From the NCBI GenBank assembly GCA_032718475.1, contig JAUCBJ010004314.1, positions 1-64,000 of the forward strand: a DNA stretch of 64,000 nucleotides, given 5' to 3'. The notes beneath the pieces were generated by a model that did no database searches, had not been told where the DNA came from, and worked only from the letters and a program-made list of their open reading frames with translations. Source of the stretch: Nemertoderma westbladi. Taxonomy: Eukaryota; Xenacoelomorpha; Nemertodermatida; Nemertodermatidae. Every line of letters starts with the position of its first letter. Within the stretch, counting starts at the first letter, position 1. This document shows positions 11,769-24,297 of this stretch, one piece after another. A program made the translations under genes and the position numbers.

Positions 11769-11831
11769 GTCAGCCTCCAGTCAGCCTTCAGTGCTGCACG
11801 GTTGCATGGCCTTTAGTTAAGAACGCCTTGT
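11769..11831. repeat. right 63-bp inverted repeat of P-element-like transposon
   Basis: Inverted partner of 9,141-9,203, lying 332 bp upstream of the THAP start codon (on the minus strand). Within P-type elements such repeats are transposase binding and cleavage regions. The exact outer ends are unresolved. Confidence 0.75.
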
Positions 11832-13790
11832 AGCAGCAGCATTCAAAGAATGATACCACACAGCCAGCTGTGAGTTCATTATCCTTGCCTCACACTAAGA
11901 GTGTTGCTGCTGCTAGGATACAAATTATCTGTTATTGGCTAGAGCTGTACCATTGGTTGGCTTTCATGTTATGATATTCAAATGGTTTGATGGAGGGAAT
12001 TTCAAAATAGTCAAATAATACAACAATAATGAAATTTTTAATATGATGTGCAATTATAAAAATCGCTGTAACTCTGGTGCAACACGACCGTATTCGATGA
12101 AATTTTCATTGTTACGTACGGTAATTAATGCGTTTACAATTGCTATACTCAATATATTTATAATCGGTATGATTTTTAAACTATAAGAGTTTAAGAGCTG
12201 GGAATTGCCAAATTGTGGCCACGTAAGCCAGATTTGACCACAAAATTGACCAGGTTCGTTCAACTCTTGAAAATTTTGGAATATGTCAATTTTGTTCTAC
12301 TATCATGTTCTATAAATGACCGAAGTTAAAAAAAAATATAATTCCTAGGAAGTTGTTTTATTTTTGATAAATATGTAATTTTATGGTGAAAATTGGTTAA
12401 TTTTGTTAAAAATGAGTGAAAATTTGACGGTTTGGAGTAAAATTGGGTGGGTTGGGCCAACTCATATAAATTGTTGCCAGTGTCATTTTTCTTATCCTAA
12501 AACGTTCTTTAATTGAGCACAGTTTTAGAAAATATAATTCCTAGGAAGTTCTTAAACTAAAGCTCAGACTTTCAAAAAGACTGTCATTTAACGGACTTTT
12601 TTTATTTGTCTGTCATACCTACACATATCGTTGAAATCGAAAATGGCATGCATATTCGGATTCAGCACACCAAAATGTACCTATATAGTATATTTTGAGG
12701 TAATCTGAGGCTAAAATAAAAAAAAATGAAAAAATGAAAAAAAATTTCGCCAAAATTTGCCAAACTTCCAAAAATACTTAACTTGCTCAGATTTTCATGA
12801 AATTTGGTACGGATGTGCCCAAAGCAATTCTAAGAAACTAATTTGAAGGATTTACGGAAAAATGCAATTTAAGCTGATATATCGCATTTTGAGTGCCTAA
12901 TTTTAGGCTAAATTTCAAGAAAATACAGATTTCCTAAGTTTGGCCCTTATTTACTACATGAAGCAAAGACTTTTTGTATTAACATTAAATGGATAACATG
13001 TAGAGCTATCTTATCCATCTGTGCTGTTAAAGTTTCAGAAAAATATAAACAGACAATTCGGAGAAAACCACTTTCTACCAAAACCTATTTTGTCAACTTC
13101 CAAAATTACCATTTTTTGGCCCCAATTTCCGGCCCTTAATATTCAGGCAACGCACAATATCAATAACAGTAATGGAACTCCCATCTTCCCTCTATATAAC
13201 GCAAGTGGAACGGTTTCGTTCTAATTAAAAGATACAGAGTTATAACGATTTAAAAATTGTCAAAAATATCCAAATTTGGCCCAAAATTGGCCAAAAGTTA
13301 AATTATTGGCATACTGTTAAATATTTTTGGCCAATATTTTGACCCGATGAACAACTGTATTGGATATGTATTCGGTATGAGTTTCAATCGAAATAGCCAA
13401 GCTGCTTTGGTGATAGCGAGAAAACAATGTAAAAATTTACCATTTTGATAATTTTTGGGTAAAATTAAAATGTGGCCAAAATGGCCAAATTTGGCTAAAC
13501 GAAATTTTTTAATGAAACTTGCAAATTTATCCGCGCACAAAGTCTCCGGAGAACATTTGAAGATTTCAGTCACCTTCATCCCGAATTTCACCAATTAGTG
13601 CTAGAAGTTTCCAAATTGGGGCAAAAATCCACTTTTGGTTGCCAATTTGGAAATGTTGGGGAACTAAATTGAAAAAACAAAAGCGTACAAAATTCTTAGA
13701 ATAACAAAAACTACAAACGTGGCAAATTTCAGAGAATATAATTCCTAGGAAGTTGTAAAACGCCCCGAGTAAGCTCCACTTTCTATATAC
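11832..13790. other. non-coding AT-rich region with a thrice-repeated 19-mer
   Basis: No gene found. The words TTGGCC and GGCCAA recur throughout A/T-rich DNA. The 19-mer atataattcctaggaagtt occurs exactly at 12,336, 12,532 and 13,736. A short frame at 13,298-13,594 (minus) has no recognisable motif and simply reflects low stop density. The style resembles 2.76-4.03 kb, so this may be an old repeat of the same kind. Confidence 0.4.
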
Positions 13791-13928
13791 TAATGTTGGA
13801 ACGCCTACGCCCGGTGTGGGAGAATCCTCACGAAGGATCCTCCCACGTTGTGTTGTTTTTAGGTTTACATAAGAACCGCATATCCGACAAGTTGGATCTT
13901 GACTCTATCATGTGCGTGCACCTATATA

Positions 13929-14900
13929 ATGCAGACCATCCTCAGCCCGTGAACATGAATTGTAAAGGCTATCTCGAGGCTGATTTTTTACACATTTACT
14001 TGATACTTGCATGAATGCGTCTTTGAGGTAAAATTGCATTATTCTGCAGTTGTTTTGTTATCGGAGAAATTACTGATCAGCAAGCAGGAAATTATAACAG
14101 CAGTTATTGCATCATCGTAACCACTCTGCTGACACTTTGCAGAATAAATTCTACCTGACCATAGCTGCGTGTTGGGAGGACGCCGACCAGTTTGCGGTTC
14201 TTCAGTCTGCCACTAGGAGGCGAAATGTCTGAAAGTGAAAATCTTATCCTATTTTGTTATTAATAATGATTTTTAGCTGAGACTTAGGTCCTTTACACAA
14301 TATGTTTATAATGTTTTTTGCTGATACCAAGCAGAGTATACTACACCGTAGGGTGTGTATTTGGGCTTGGGGAGACGATGACTAATCTTCAGTTCCCCAG
14401 TCTTAGGGGATGAAATGTCTGAATGAGGAAACCTACAATTTTGTTGTTTGTGAATGCTTTTTTGCTGATACTTGGCATTTGGCAGAGGACTACTACACCA
14501 TAGTCGTCATGTTTGGGGAGGACGCTAACCAGTGCATAATTATGCAGTCTGCCACTAGGGGGCGAAATGTATGAAATTAAAACCTTCCAAAACCTTCCGA
14601 TAGAGTTGCTGCAGTGACCTACTGCACTATAGATTATGTTTGCGAGGACGCTAACCACTACTCTGCAGTTATACAGTTTTCCACTAAGGGGAAAATATTA
14701 CACACAGTTTAAACCTTTTCACATTTTATTATTTGTAATCCATTGGAGGTGTTACTTGGAAGGTATCTACTACAACATAAAGCCTTATGTTTATTATTGT
14801 ATGTACTGTAGCTGCAACTAAAACGGGATCAGTCTGTTAGTCTTATGTAAAGTTTTGTTAAGTTAATTAATTTATTTATTTATGTTTGATATTGTCCTAG
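13929..14900 (+). mobile_element. Helitron-like element, uninterrupted copy B
   Basis: Collinear with copy A (246-450, 1965-2623, 5616-5760). It lacks both the hAT insertion (empty site 14,110-14,117) and the 3-kb insertion (junction about 14,759). Its own 3' hairpin is deleted: the sequence goes from 'gatattgtcctag' straight into the 5' end of the next element at 14,901. Confidence 0.55.
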
Positions 14901-14925
14901 TCTATCTATATATATAAATATCATG

Positions 14926-14973
<48 letters not shown>

Positions 14974-16467
14974 CAAGCTATACGTTTCTACACACAAGCA
15001 CCAATCTGTGCTCGCGATACATCGAACGAAAGCTCTCGTCACGAGCACGTGCACTGTCGCTATCTCGAGTCTTATTTTACGCGTTTGTTTGCGTGAATGC
15101 AGATTTCGTGAATTTGCTACCGGTAGCGCAGTAGGCCTAGCAGTTCATTCTGTCACTCTACATGTTGGGTCTCTGATACATGGCAGAGGTCTTCTACACC
15201 ATAGGCTGTGTGTTTGGGGAGGATGCTGACCAATCTGCAATTCCCCAGTCTGCCGCTAGGGGGAGAAATATCTGAAAGTGAAAACCTTATCCCATTTCTT
15301 TGTTTATAATGCTTTTTTGCTGATACTTGGCAGAGGTCTACTACACCATACAGCGTGTTTGGGGAGGAGCTAGAATCAGTCTGCATTTCTCCAGTCTTCC
15401 GCTAGGGGGCCAAATGTCTGAAAGTGAAAACCTTATCCCATTTCGTTATTAATAATGCTTTTAGGCTGACACTTGGCAGATGTGTATTACACCATATGGT
15501 GTGTGTCTGTGGAGGACGCCCAACTACCTGCAGTTCTCCATTCGGCCGCTAGGGGGCGAAATATCTGAAAGTGAAAACCTTATACCATTTCGTTGTTTAT
15601 AATACTTTTAGGCTGATACTTGGCAGAGGTCTACAACACCATAGGCTGCGTGTTTGTGGAGAACTCTGACCAATCTGCAATTCCTCAGTCTGCCGCTAGA
15701 GGGTGAAATGTCTGAAATGAAAACCTTCTCCCATTTCGTTGTTTCTAATGCTTTTTTTTATACTTGGGAAAGGTATACTACACCATAGGCTGTGTATTTG
15801 GGGCGGATGCTAACCAGTCTGCAGTTCTCCAGTATACTGCTAGAGGGTGCGAAATGTCTGAATCTGAAAAGTGAAAACATTCTCACATTTATTTATTAAA
15901 AATGCTTTTGGGCTGATACTTGGCAGAGGTCTACTGTACTACATCATAAGCTGCGTCTTTGGGAAGGACGTTGACCAGTCTGCAGTTCTCCAGTCCGCCA
16001 CTAGGGGACGAAGTGTCTGAAAGTGAAATCCTTCTCCCATTTAAATTCTTTAGAGTTTATTTTCAATTAATTTCAACGTTTATTCAATTATCACAGAGTT
16101 TATTCTTGGCAGCGATCTAAAAGTTCTGTACACTACCTACTAAACTAAATAAACTATAGGTTGTGTTTACGAGGATGATAACCACCTGCAGTTCTACAGT
16201 TTAACCTTCTTGCATACTTTTACTATTTGTAATCCTTTGGAAATGATACTTGGCAGGTATTTATCTACTTTATTCAACCTAAGCCTTATGTTGTACGTAG
16301 TATGTAGATATTTGAAAAGTAAAACAGCTTCAGTCCTTTTGTTTGAGAGAACACTCAATCATGTGACGTTTTGTTAAGTTAAGTTAATTAATTAATCTAA
16401 TGTTTGGAATGGTGAATAGGCTTGTGAACTAGAAAGCCGTGGCCCGAAGGGCCACGGGCTTTCTAGT
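14901..16467 (+). mobile_element. Helitron-like element C with both ends
   Basis: The 5' end TCTATCTATATATATAAATA is followed by a (TGTC)n run (about 14,926-14,966). The middle consists of six or seven tandem monomers of about 150 bp (15,170-16,260). The 3' end is the palindrome 16,428-16,467, finishing TTCTAGT. Tandem repeats between a simple-repeat 5' end and a 3' hairpin are the layout of non-autonomous Helentron/HINE-type elements. No protein is encoded. The classification rests on structure only. Confidence 0.55.
15170..16260 (+). repeat. about 150-bp tandem monomers in element C
   Basis: Monomers repeat 'tgatacttggcagaggtcta', a 'ccatagg.tgtgt' core, 'cagtctgcagttctccagt' and 'gaaatgtctgaaagtgaaaa'. 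The start of each recurs near 15,313, 15,466, 15,613, 15,760 and 15,914, giving a period close to 150 bp. Confidence 0.75.
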
Positions 16468-17049
16468 TCTATTTAATAAATACACAAAATTCTAGACTGT
16501 GTTATTTATTTTATGAGTTGGTTGGCAACAGCGGTATTCCTATCCAATATATATATTGCATAGCTATTCATACTTAAACAAAATGTTCTAGAACATCGTG
16601 TATTTATTAAATGGAATAAATGGCCTTCAGCGAACGATACTTCTTGCAATCTTTGAACACCTATATCTCAGTTGTTTCTCAACGACATTCAGATATTGTT
16701 ACATATTTGGAATCCTTGGAACGCAAGCTTTTTAATGTTATGAAAAAATTACGACTAATGTGAAGAATGGCCACGATACGGAGGGTGCGATTTCGCAAAA
16801 GACACTTTTTTAAAACGCTTATAAAAAAAATTTAAAGGCAAAATCGAAAATTCCGGCTTCATGGTAACAACCACGGTGAGTTGAACTAGTTGTGTTTCAA
16901 ATTTCAAACAATATGATGAAGATTTGTAGAAAAATCTGGGGGGGGGGGGTCCGTGTCATCCGAAAATGACACTATATTACGGGACATGGTGTATATAGTT
17001 TCAGTTTCCGTCAATTCGGGTTCGATGACCCCTAATATATATATGGCCA

Positions 17050-17312
17050 CTACATGGCTCCCCCCAGAACCTGAATTAATAAAAATAGTCCGGCTGCCGG
17101 ATGGCCCGCCCACTTAGAGTTGCTATGGTAGTTTGCGGTGGGTCGGGTGAGTTGCAGAGACTGGGGGGAGGGAGGTCCGGGGGTGTCACTGTAGGTGGTC
17201 GACCACGACGCGGTGGGACGGCCACAGTGACGGGTTCATCGATAGCGAGGTGGGCCGGTTTGAGTCTGTCGATGGAGACGGTCTCCTGACGCCCGCCCAC
17301 CTCGATGACGAA
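17050..17312 (-). pseudogene. 3' end of a Ty3/Gypsy-like pol with start of LTR
   Basis: The minus-strand frame contains VGGRQETVSIDRLKPAHL followed by a proline-rich basic tail. This is the extreme C-terminus (after integrase) of many Ty3/Gypsy Pol polyproteins. Downstream on the same strand comes ctggggggagcca, a plausible polypurine tract, then TGTAGTGGCC, a plausible LTR start (about 17,052). The rest of the element is missing: an (AT)n run and an RTE fragment lie upstream of it. It is an isolated relic. Confidence 0.6.
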
Positions 17313-17385
17313 AATAACTATATATATATATATATATAACTATAAGAAACAATATGGGTACAGTACAACCTGACTGGCGAAATAT

Positions 17386-17575
17386 ACTACTAATGCTGCT
17401 GTGTGCATTGTACTTGACACAGTGAACCCGGCGTAGCATTCTTGTGAATGTGCGATCCAGGGATCTGATTTAATCGAATTATATTGTTTAGCTTTGAACA
17501 ATCGAGATCAATGAGATTCCCCGAAAAGAACCATAGTGTTAGGTTGCCCTTTTTGGGAGCTTCAAACACTCAGGT
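17386..17575 (-). pseudogene. rearranged RTE-like fragments
   Basis: On the minus strand this encodes LRRVHCVKYNAH, and then, from about 17,538, the VPKKGNL segment seen intact at 34,860-34,900. The two pieces are joined with most of the RT missing between them. The same family is at 58,586-59,375. Confidence 0.6.
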
Positions 17576-18709
<1,134 letters not shown>

Positions 18710-18906
18710 TGATTCCTCACCATATCTTCCTTCCTTCGATCGTCTAACAAACCACTCGCATCAGTAGGCCTACGCTGTAAACAGCAGCTTTAAACTTTAC
18801 ACAAAATTATGTAGGTTATTTATTACATAAGTTGTTTTTTTGTTATTATGTTAATAAGTTATTACATCACTCTTCTTTACATTATTTTAATAAATTACTC
18901 TGTTAG

Positions 18907-19070
18907 GAAGTTTAGGTACCGGACAGAATATCATGAGGGATGCAGCCTCTAACCTTGCTCAGGTCACTTTGGAACTCGGTGGTAAATCGCCGCTCATTAT
19001 TTTCGAGGATGCCGATATACAGGAAGCTGTGAAGGGAACTCTAAACGCAAACTATTTAACGCAAGGAGAG
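18907..19070 (+). CDS. ALDH9A1: ALDH9A1-like exon with the catalytic Glu motif
   Basis: It completes the split Gly codon of the previous exon (phase 1) and encodes GSLGTGQNIMRDAA, then VTLELGGKSPLIIF, then ANYLTQGE. The Glu of ELGGKSP is the general base of the ALDH family. The exon ends in phase 0 at gag|gtaaat, immediately before the catalytic Cys, which is the second codon of the next exon. The preceding intron is only 220 bp. Confidence 0.88.
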
Positions 19071-19541
19071 GTAAATTTATAGAAAAATCAAATTAGTTAA
19101 ATATTTAATTAAGGCTACAAAGATCTATTGTGCATTATTTGTATTTTTTCTCAAAAACTCAGAGTGGCTAATATCTATTTAGATCATTTGTGCGTTAAGT
19201 TAAGCGCTGTTCATCGTTATGACTCGAGTGTATTTATGTACCTAGCGAGCGCAGTGAGAGTGAGGTAGGTTTACATACAGTACTGTAGTAAAGTAAATAT
19301 ACAAAGTTTATAACGATGTATAATGCCATTTTCACACAATACTGCACTCAAGACATCTTGAGAATATTCAAGGCGTGTTCTAGAAGTTTATTCTTATTAA
19401 GTATTGATTAATTGCTTATGAGGTTATCATCAGAACGCTGATAAGTTGACATACTATAGCAAATATTGTTTACTGGCCTACCAACGAAATACTCTGTTTT
19501 TATTTGTAATTCTGTAGTACGCTGGACCTTTGTTGGAAGAC

Positions 19542-20437
19542 GGATAGTACTCTACACGAATCTGGATCGAAAACGTGGCGAACTGGACCGCCAAATGAAA
19601 GGTAATCTATAAACAACCATCCATGCAGACAAGTGAAAATAAAATATTGAAATTAATATGGTAATTTCTTACATTGTAAATTTAGTTGCGTTTAAAATAT
19701 CGCTAAATTAAGATTACTTAATTCTAACACTCTGTAACTAACGTTCTGTACTCTGATTTCACCAGTCTACCTGTCGAAAGTCTGCATGACTGCATGTGTA
19801 TATATTTCAGATTTTGTGCACCGGTCTGCCGGCAGCCGGTAGTTGCGTTCAATGAGAGGTAAACCTACAATACTGCAATATGCTGACATAAGTACGTTAA
19901 GGGTAGCTACTTGTCAGACACATACAGACAACAGACAAGTTAACATTTTTATAAGGTACATGCAGGCAGGTCACAGGTAGGCCTACTTTGGTATGACTGT
20001 AAGCCCTATACCGGTACCAGTATCTTTTTATTAAGTTACCTTTAAATGCATTTGTAACATAGGCCTGTAGGCTAGGCCTATACTACTGTACTTCGGCTTC
20101 CGGTACCGTCTTTCATTGCTACATTGAATACAACTACCAGAACGAGTACGCAAAATACTGCAAAATCTATAAACTCAGATACCTGCTACCGGTAGGCCTA
20201 CTGGTAAAAGCAGTACATCAGTGTTTTATGTGAAGCTTGTAATCTTAATTTAGCGACATTTTTTGCAACTAAATTTACAATGGTTGAAGTGTCCATATTA
20301 AATTCAATACCGGTATTAATTTCCACTTGTCTGCATGGATGGTTGTTTTTAGATTATCTTTCGTTTGGCGGTCCGGTTCGGTCTAGTTCGCCACACTTTC
20401 GATCCAGTTCGGTTCACATTCGTGTAGAGTACTATCC
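19542..20437. mobile_element. TIR transposon in ALDH intron (9-bp TSD)
   Basis: 896 bp starting GGATAGTACTCTACACGAA and ending in its reverse complement. Inverted similarity extends about 100 bp inward with small indels (for example caaccatccatgcagacaag and its reverse complement). The flanking direct repeat ttggaagac occurs at 19,533-19,541 and 20,438-20,446. A 9-bp duplication with long TIRs fits a MuDR-like or Merlin-like non-autonomous element. There is no transposase frame. Confidence 0.75.
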
Positions 20438-20548
20438 TTGGAAGACGACACAATAATTTTCAAAGGTATTGTGATAGGAGGTGTTGTTTTAAAAATTAAA
20501 AAAAATGGATGTAGTTCCATAATTTGTTTGAATTTAATGTGTTTCTAG

Positions 20549-20737
20549 GTGTGTTCCAATGGAACTCGAGTGTTCGTACACGATAGTATTAGAAGACAAT
20601 TTGTAACTGCTTTAGTCGATAGAATATCGAAAATGGTAATAGGCAATCCATTGGATGACAGAACACATATTGGTGCTGTTATTAACCAATCACACAGAGA
20701 CAAGATCTTGACATACATAAATAATGCCGTAACCCAG
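20549..20737 (+). CDS. ALDH9A1: ALDH9A1-like exon with the catalytic Cys
   Basis: Acceptor ttctag, donor cag|gtaggt, 63 codons in phase 0. It starts VCSNGTRVFVH: the Cys aligns with the ALDH nucleophile (Cys302 in ALDH1/2 numbering), and V-C-x-N-G-T-R is the ALDH9 form of the motif. It continues with IGNPLDDRTHIGAVIN. Translation continuing past the donor into the minisatellite is not real coding. Confidence 0.88.
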
Positions 20738-20829
20738 GTAGGTTTGAGGAGGTTCCTTGTCGGGCTTACAATCTATCTATCATATATGAGCATATTCGTA
20801 GTAAATAGGACATCTTTGCGGGGCAAAAA

Positions 20830-22057
20830 AACTACTTGGCTGCACACTACACATCTGGTTTCAGATTATACAACTTGGTTGCACACTACACATTAGTTTG
20901 CACTACACATTTTGGGTGCACACTACACATATTGGTTCCTCACTACAAATCTTGGTTGCACACTGCACATCTTGGGTGTACACTACACATTAGTTTGCAC
21001 AACACATTTTGGTGCACACAACACATTGGTTCAACACTAGAAACCTTGGTTGCACACTTACACATCTTGATTCTACACTTCACATCTTGTTTTCACACAA
21101 CAAACTTTGGTTGAAGATTGCACAAATTGGTTCAACAAGATGTGAAGTGTAGAACCAAGATGTGTAAGTGTGCAACTATGGTTTGTAGTGTTGAACCAAT
21201 TTGTGCAATCTTCAACCAAAGTTTGTTGTGTGAAAACAAGATGTGAAGTGTAGAATCAAGATCACATTCAAGATCGCATCTTGATTCTACACTTCACATC
21301 TTGTTTTCACACAACAAACTTTGGTTGAAGATTGCACAAATTGGTTCAACACTACAAACCATAGTTGCACACTTACACATCTTGGTTCTACACTTCACAT
21401 CTTGTTTCCACACTACAAACTTTGGTTGAACATTGCACAAATTGGTTCCACACTACAAACCATGGTTGCAAACTACACAACTTGGTTCCATACTACAAAC
21501 CTTTGTTCCACACTACAAACCATGGTTGCACACTATACACCTTTGTTCCACACTACAAACATTTGTTACACACTTCACACCCTGATTGAACACTGCACAC
21601 ATTGCTCCGAATTACAAACCTGGGTTGCACACTACACACCTTGGTTCTACACTTCACATATTGGTTCCACACTACAAGCCTTGGTTGCACATTGCACACA
21701 TTGTTTCCACACTACAAACCATGTTTGCACACTCCACACCTTGGTTCTACACTTCTCATCTTGGTTCCACACTACAAACCTTGGTTGCACATTGCACACA
21801 TTGGTTCCACACTAGAAACCATGTTTGCACACTATACACCTTGGTTGCATACTACAAACCTTTGTTCCACACTACAAACCTTGGTTGCACACTACACACC
21901 TTGATTATACACTTCACATCTTGGCTACACACTGCTCACCTTGGTTGCACATTGCACACATTGGTTCAACACAACAAACCACGATTGCACACTACATACC
22001 TTGGTTCTACACTTCTCATCTTGTTTCCACACTACAAACATTGGTTGCACACTCTGT
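20830..22057 (+). repeat. 20-bp minisatellite in ALDH intron
   Basis: Units of 20 bp such as ttggttgcacactacacacc, ttggttccacactacaaacc and ttggttctacacttcacatc alternate for about 1.2 kb, roughly 60 units. Because 60 bp is 20 codons, long frames with a 20-residue period (HTTN...) open in several phases. They are artefacts of the repeat. Confidence 0.9.
21134..21406. repeat. 129-bp perfect inverted repeat within the minisatellite
   Basis: 21,134-21,262 is the exact reverse complement of 21,278-21,406, with a 15-nt spacer. The first 73 bp of the right arm also occur directly repeated just upstream (21,064-21,136). Strand inversion is otherwise absent from this array. Confidence 0.9.
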
Positions 22058-22123
22058 GACAACTTACAGTATAGAACTTCCCAAATATTGATCTTCGTAT
22101 GCCATAAACATATTTTTATATAG

Positions 22124-22350
22124 GGGGCCCGTAGGCTTATTGGCGGAGAGGTTGTTTCTCCAAGTGGAAGCAACTGTTCGGATGGTTTCTATGTCAGCCC
22201 GTGCGTTCTAGAATGTTCAGATAACATGACTATAGTAAAGGAGGAGGTGTTCGGGCCTGTTGTATCCTTACTCTCGTTCACAGACGAGGCTGATGTTGTA
22301 AGAAGATCGAATAGCTTGGATTACGGATTAGCTGCAGGAATGTTTACTAA
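22124..22350 (+). CDS. ALDH9A1: ALDH9A1-like exon with the EEVFGPV motif
   Basis: Acceptor tatatag, then GARRLIGGEVV, then SDGFYVSPCVLE and KEEVFGPVVSLLSF, the conserved NAD-contact segment with Glu and Phe (399/401 in ALDH2 numbering). It ends DYGLAAGMFT plus two bases (phase 2) at the donor gttagt, a weaker variant of GTAAGT. A longer open frame runs past it, but the next exon joins cleanly only at 22,350. Confidence 0.85.
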
Positions 22351-22734
22351 GTTAGTAAATAAAAGGGAGAATCTTTTCGATTTATTAAACCAAGGAATAC
22401 CTGGCCTGTTTACCACGGTTGATGGTCAACCATAACAAATACTGATCATTCTGTTTGTATCAGTTTTGTATGAATTTGAAAACCATAATTTAGAATGCAG
22501 AGTTAAAATATAATTAAATTTATTAATTTTTTTTAATAATTGGATTTTATTAATAGGGATTGTGGGGCATTGCCAAACTCCCTTCCTCTTGTGGAACTTA
22601 CATACATTTAATACCTGTACACATCATCTTTAAATGTTACAAAATTATATTCATTAATACAGTATTGAGTATTGTAAGGCAATGATGCCTGGTAACAATC
22701 AAAGGCCGTTATTAAAACGCTTTTTTTTCCATAA

Positions 22735-23729
22735 GGGGCTATCCATAAATGACGTCACGCTGGACAGGGGGGGGGGGGGGGGGTGGTATTTTGTGACGAG
22801 GGGGAGGGGGGTTACCTCAATATCTTGACGTCACATGATAAGTTTCCGATAAAATTACTGTATATTAAATACATAACGTGTATACTTGTATACTATTAAG
22901 CGTGTATACTATTAACGTGTTTACTATTAAACTATTAACTCTTCCAATGATAACCATAAAATCTTACCTTACGACCTCTACTGCCCTTCCATAATTGGTA
23001 AAATTAGAGAGCGTGTTTGTAAAGAATGTCATCTTTACTTTGCATCGAAAGTTTTACTAAAAATCTTACATCCCTTCATTGTAGCGGTAGTTCCAAAACC
23101 CGTTTTGATTATCAATCCCCTGCGACTACTACTAGGATCCGCATGCTGCATTGCAGCTGCATTTTTAAGAATGCTGTGCCAGCTTGTCGACAAAATTGCG
23201 CCGCCACAACTCCCTATCACCCATGACATTTGCTAGATCATCCGCATCTTCTAGGCCAGTGTCCTTTAAGATGCGTCTCAAGAAAGTCGTGGGCTGTCCA
23301 CCATACTTATTCGCATTAAGATTATGCACTGACTGGTCCTCACAGCGAAAGCAATGTCCTACAAAGCGGAGGCCGATCCCCTGCGAACCCACACCCAGTA
23401 GCTGATGTCTCACCAATTGCCATTATAAGACCAGACCGGACCAGACTAGACAGACCACCTGTCGGTCGTGCCCATGGGAGCATGTCTGAAAAACTCATAT
23501 TACTGTAATTTGTAATGTTAGTTTATATCTATAGTTTATAGTTGACAAATTTATTCCAGATTTATTGTTCTAATAATATAAGAGTAATAGTTTAATTTTA
23601 TATAGTGTGACGTGACATTGGGGGGGGGGGGGGGGGGGGGGGGTAGCCATTTTGTGACGATTTGTGACGAAGGGGTTGGGGGGGTCAAAAATGTCTTTAA
23701 AAAACGTGACGTCATTTATGGATGGCCCC
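22735..23729. mobile_element. PIF/Harbinger-like MITE in ALDH intron
   Basis: The ends GGGGCTATCCATAAATGACG and, at the right, its near-perfect reverse complement (one mismatch over about 23 bp) are flanked by the 3-bp duplication TAA (22,732-22,734 and 23,730-23,732). A 3-bp TWA-type TSD points to PIF/Harbinger. Long G-runs lie just inside both ends, and an RTE tail (23,122-23,405, minus) is nested inside. It has no transposase. Confidence 0.65.
23122..23405 (-). pseudogene. RTE-like 3' tail nested in the MITE
   Basis: Minus-strand translation gives LRFVGHCFRCEDQSVHNL, then MTFLRRILKDTGLEDADDL and MGDRELWRRNF. The tail ends in a (TAG)n repeat, read here as actactacta at about 23,124. It lacks the LWQPHG segment seen in the other copies. 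5'-truncated. Confidence 0.75.
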
Positions 23730-23876
23730 TAAGCCAATATCAACATCCCCAGTGATTTTTCCATTGGTTGACATGCGGGCACTCCCATTCATTCTATAAT
23801 TAATTATTTAATTATACTTATTTAAAAAATCTGTTTCATCGTTTGTTATCGACAATGACATTGTCATCATTAATAG

Positions 23877-24113
<237 letters not shown>

Positions 24114-24297
24114 TAGTCAATTTACGTTGAGTTATCTTGTGAATTGTTGCATAGTAAATTTAATTTATGTAAAGTACAATTTCGCGAGACACAGCCACTG
24201 TATACTAAACTGTATAGTCTATTATAAGTGCCCCGACATAACCATCACAAACTTTATACTGCGTGGTGCCCCACTTTACTGCCATACGTAGGCCTAT

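Noticed and set aside
20836-22123. Open frames up to 164 codons rich in HTTN/TLHTLV repeats
   Set aside because: Products of the 20-bp minisatellite in an ALDH intron (60 bp equals 20 codons).
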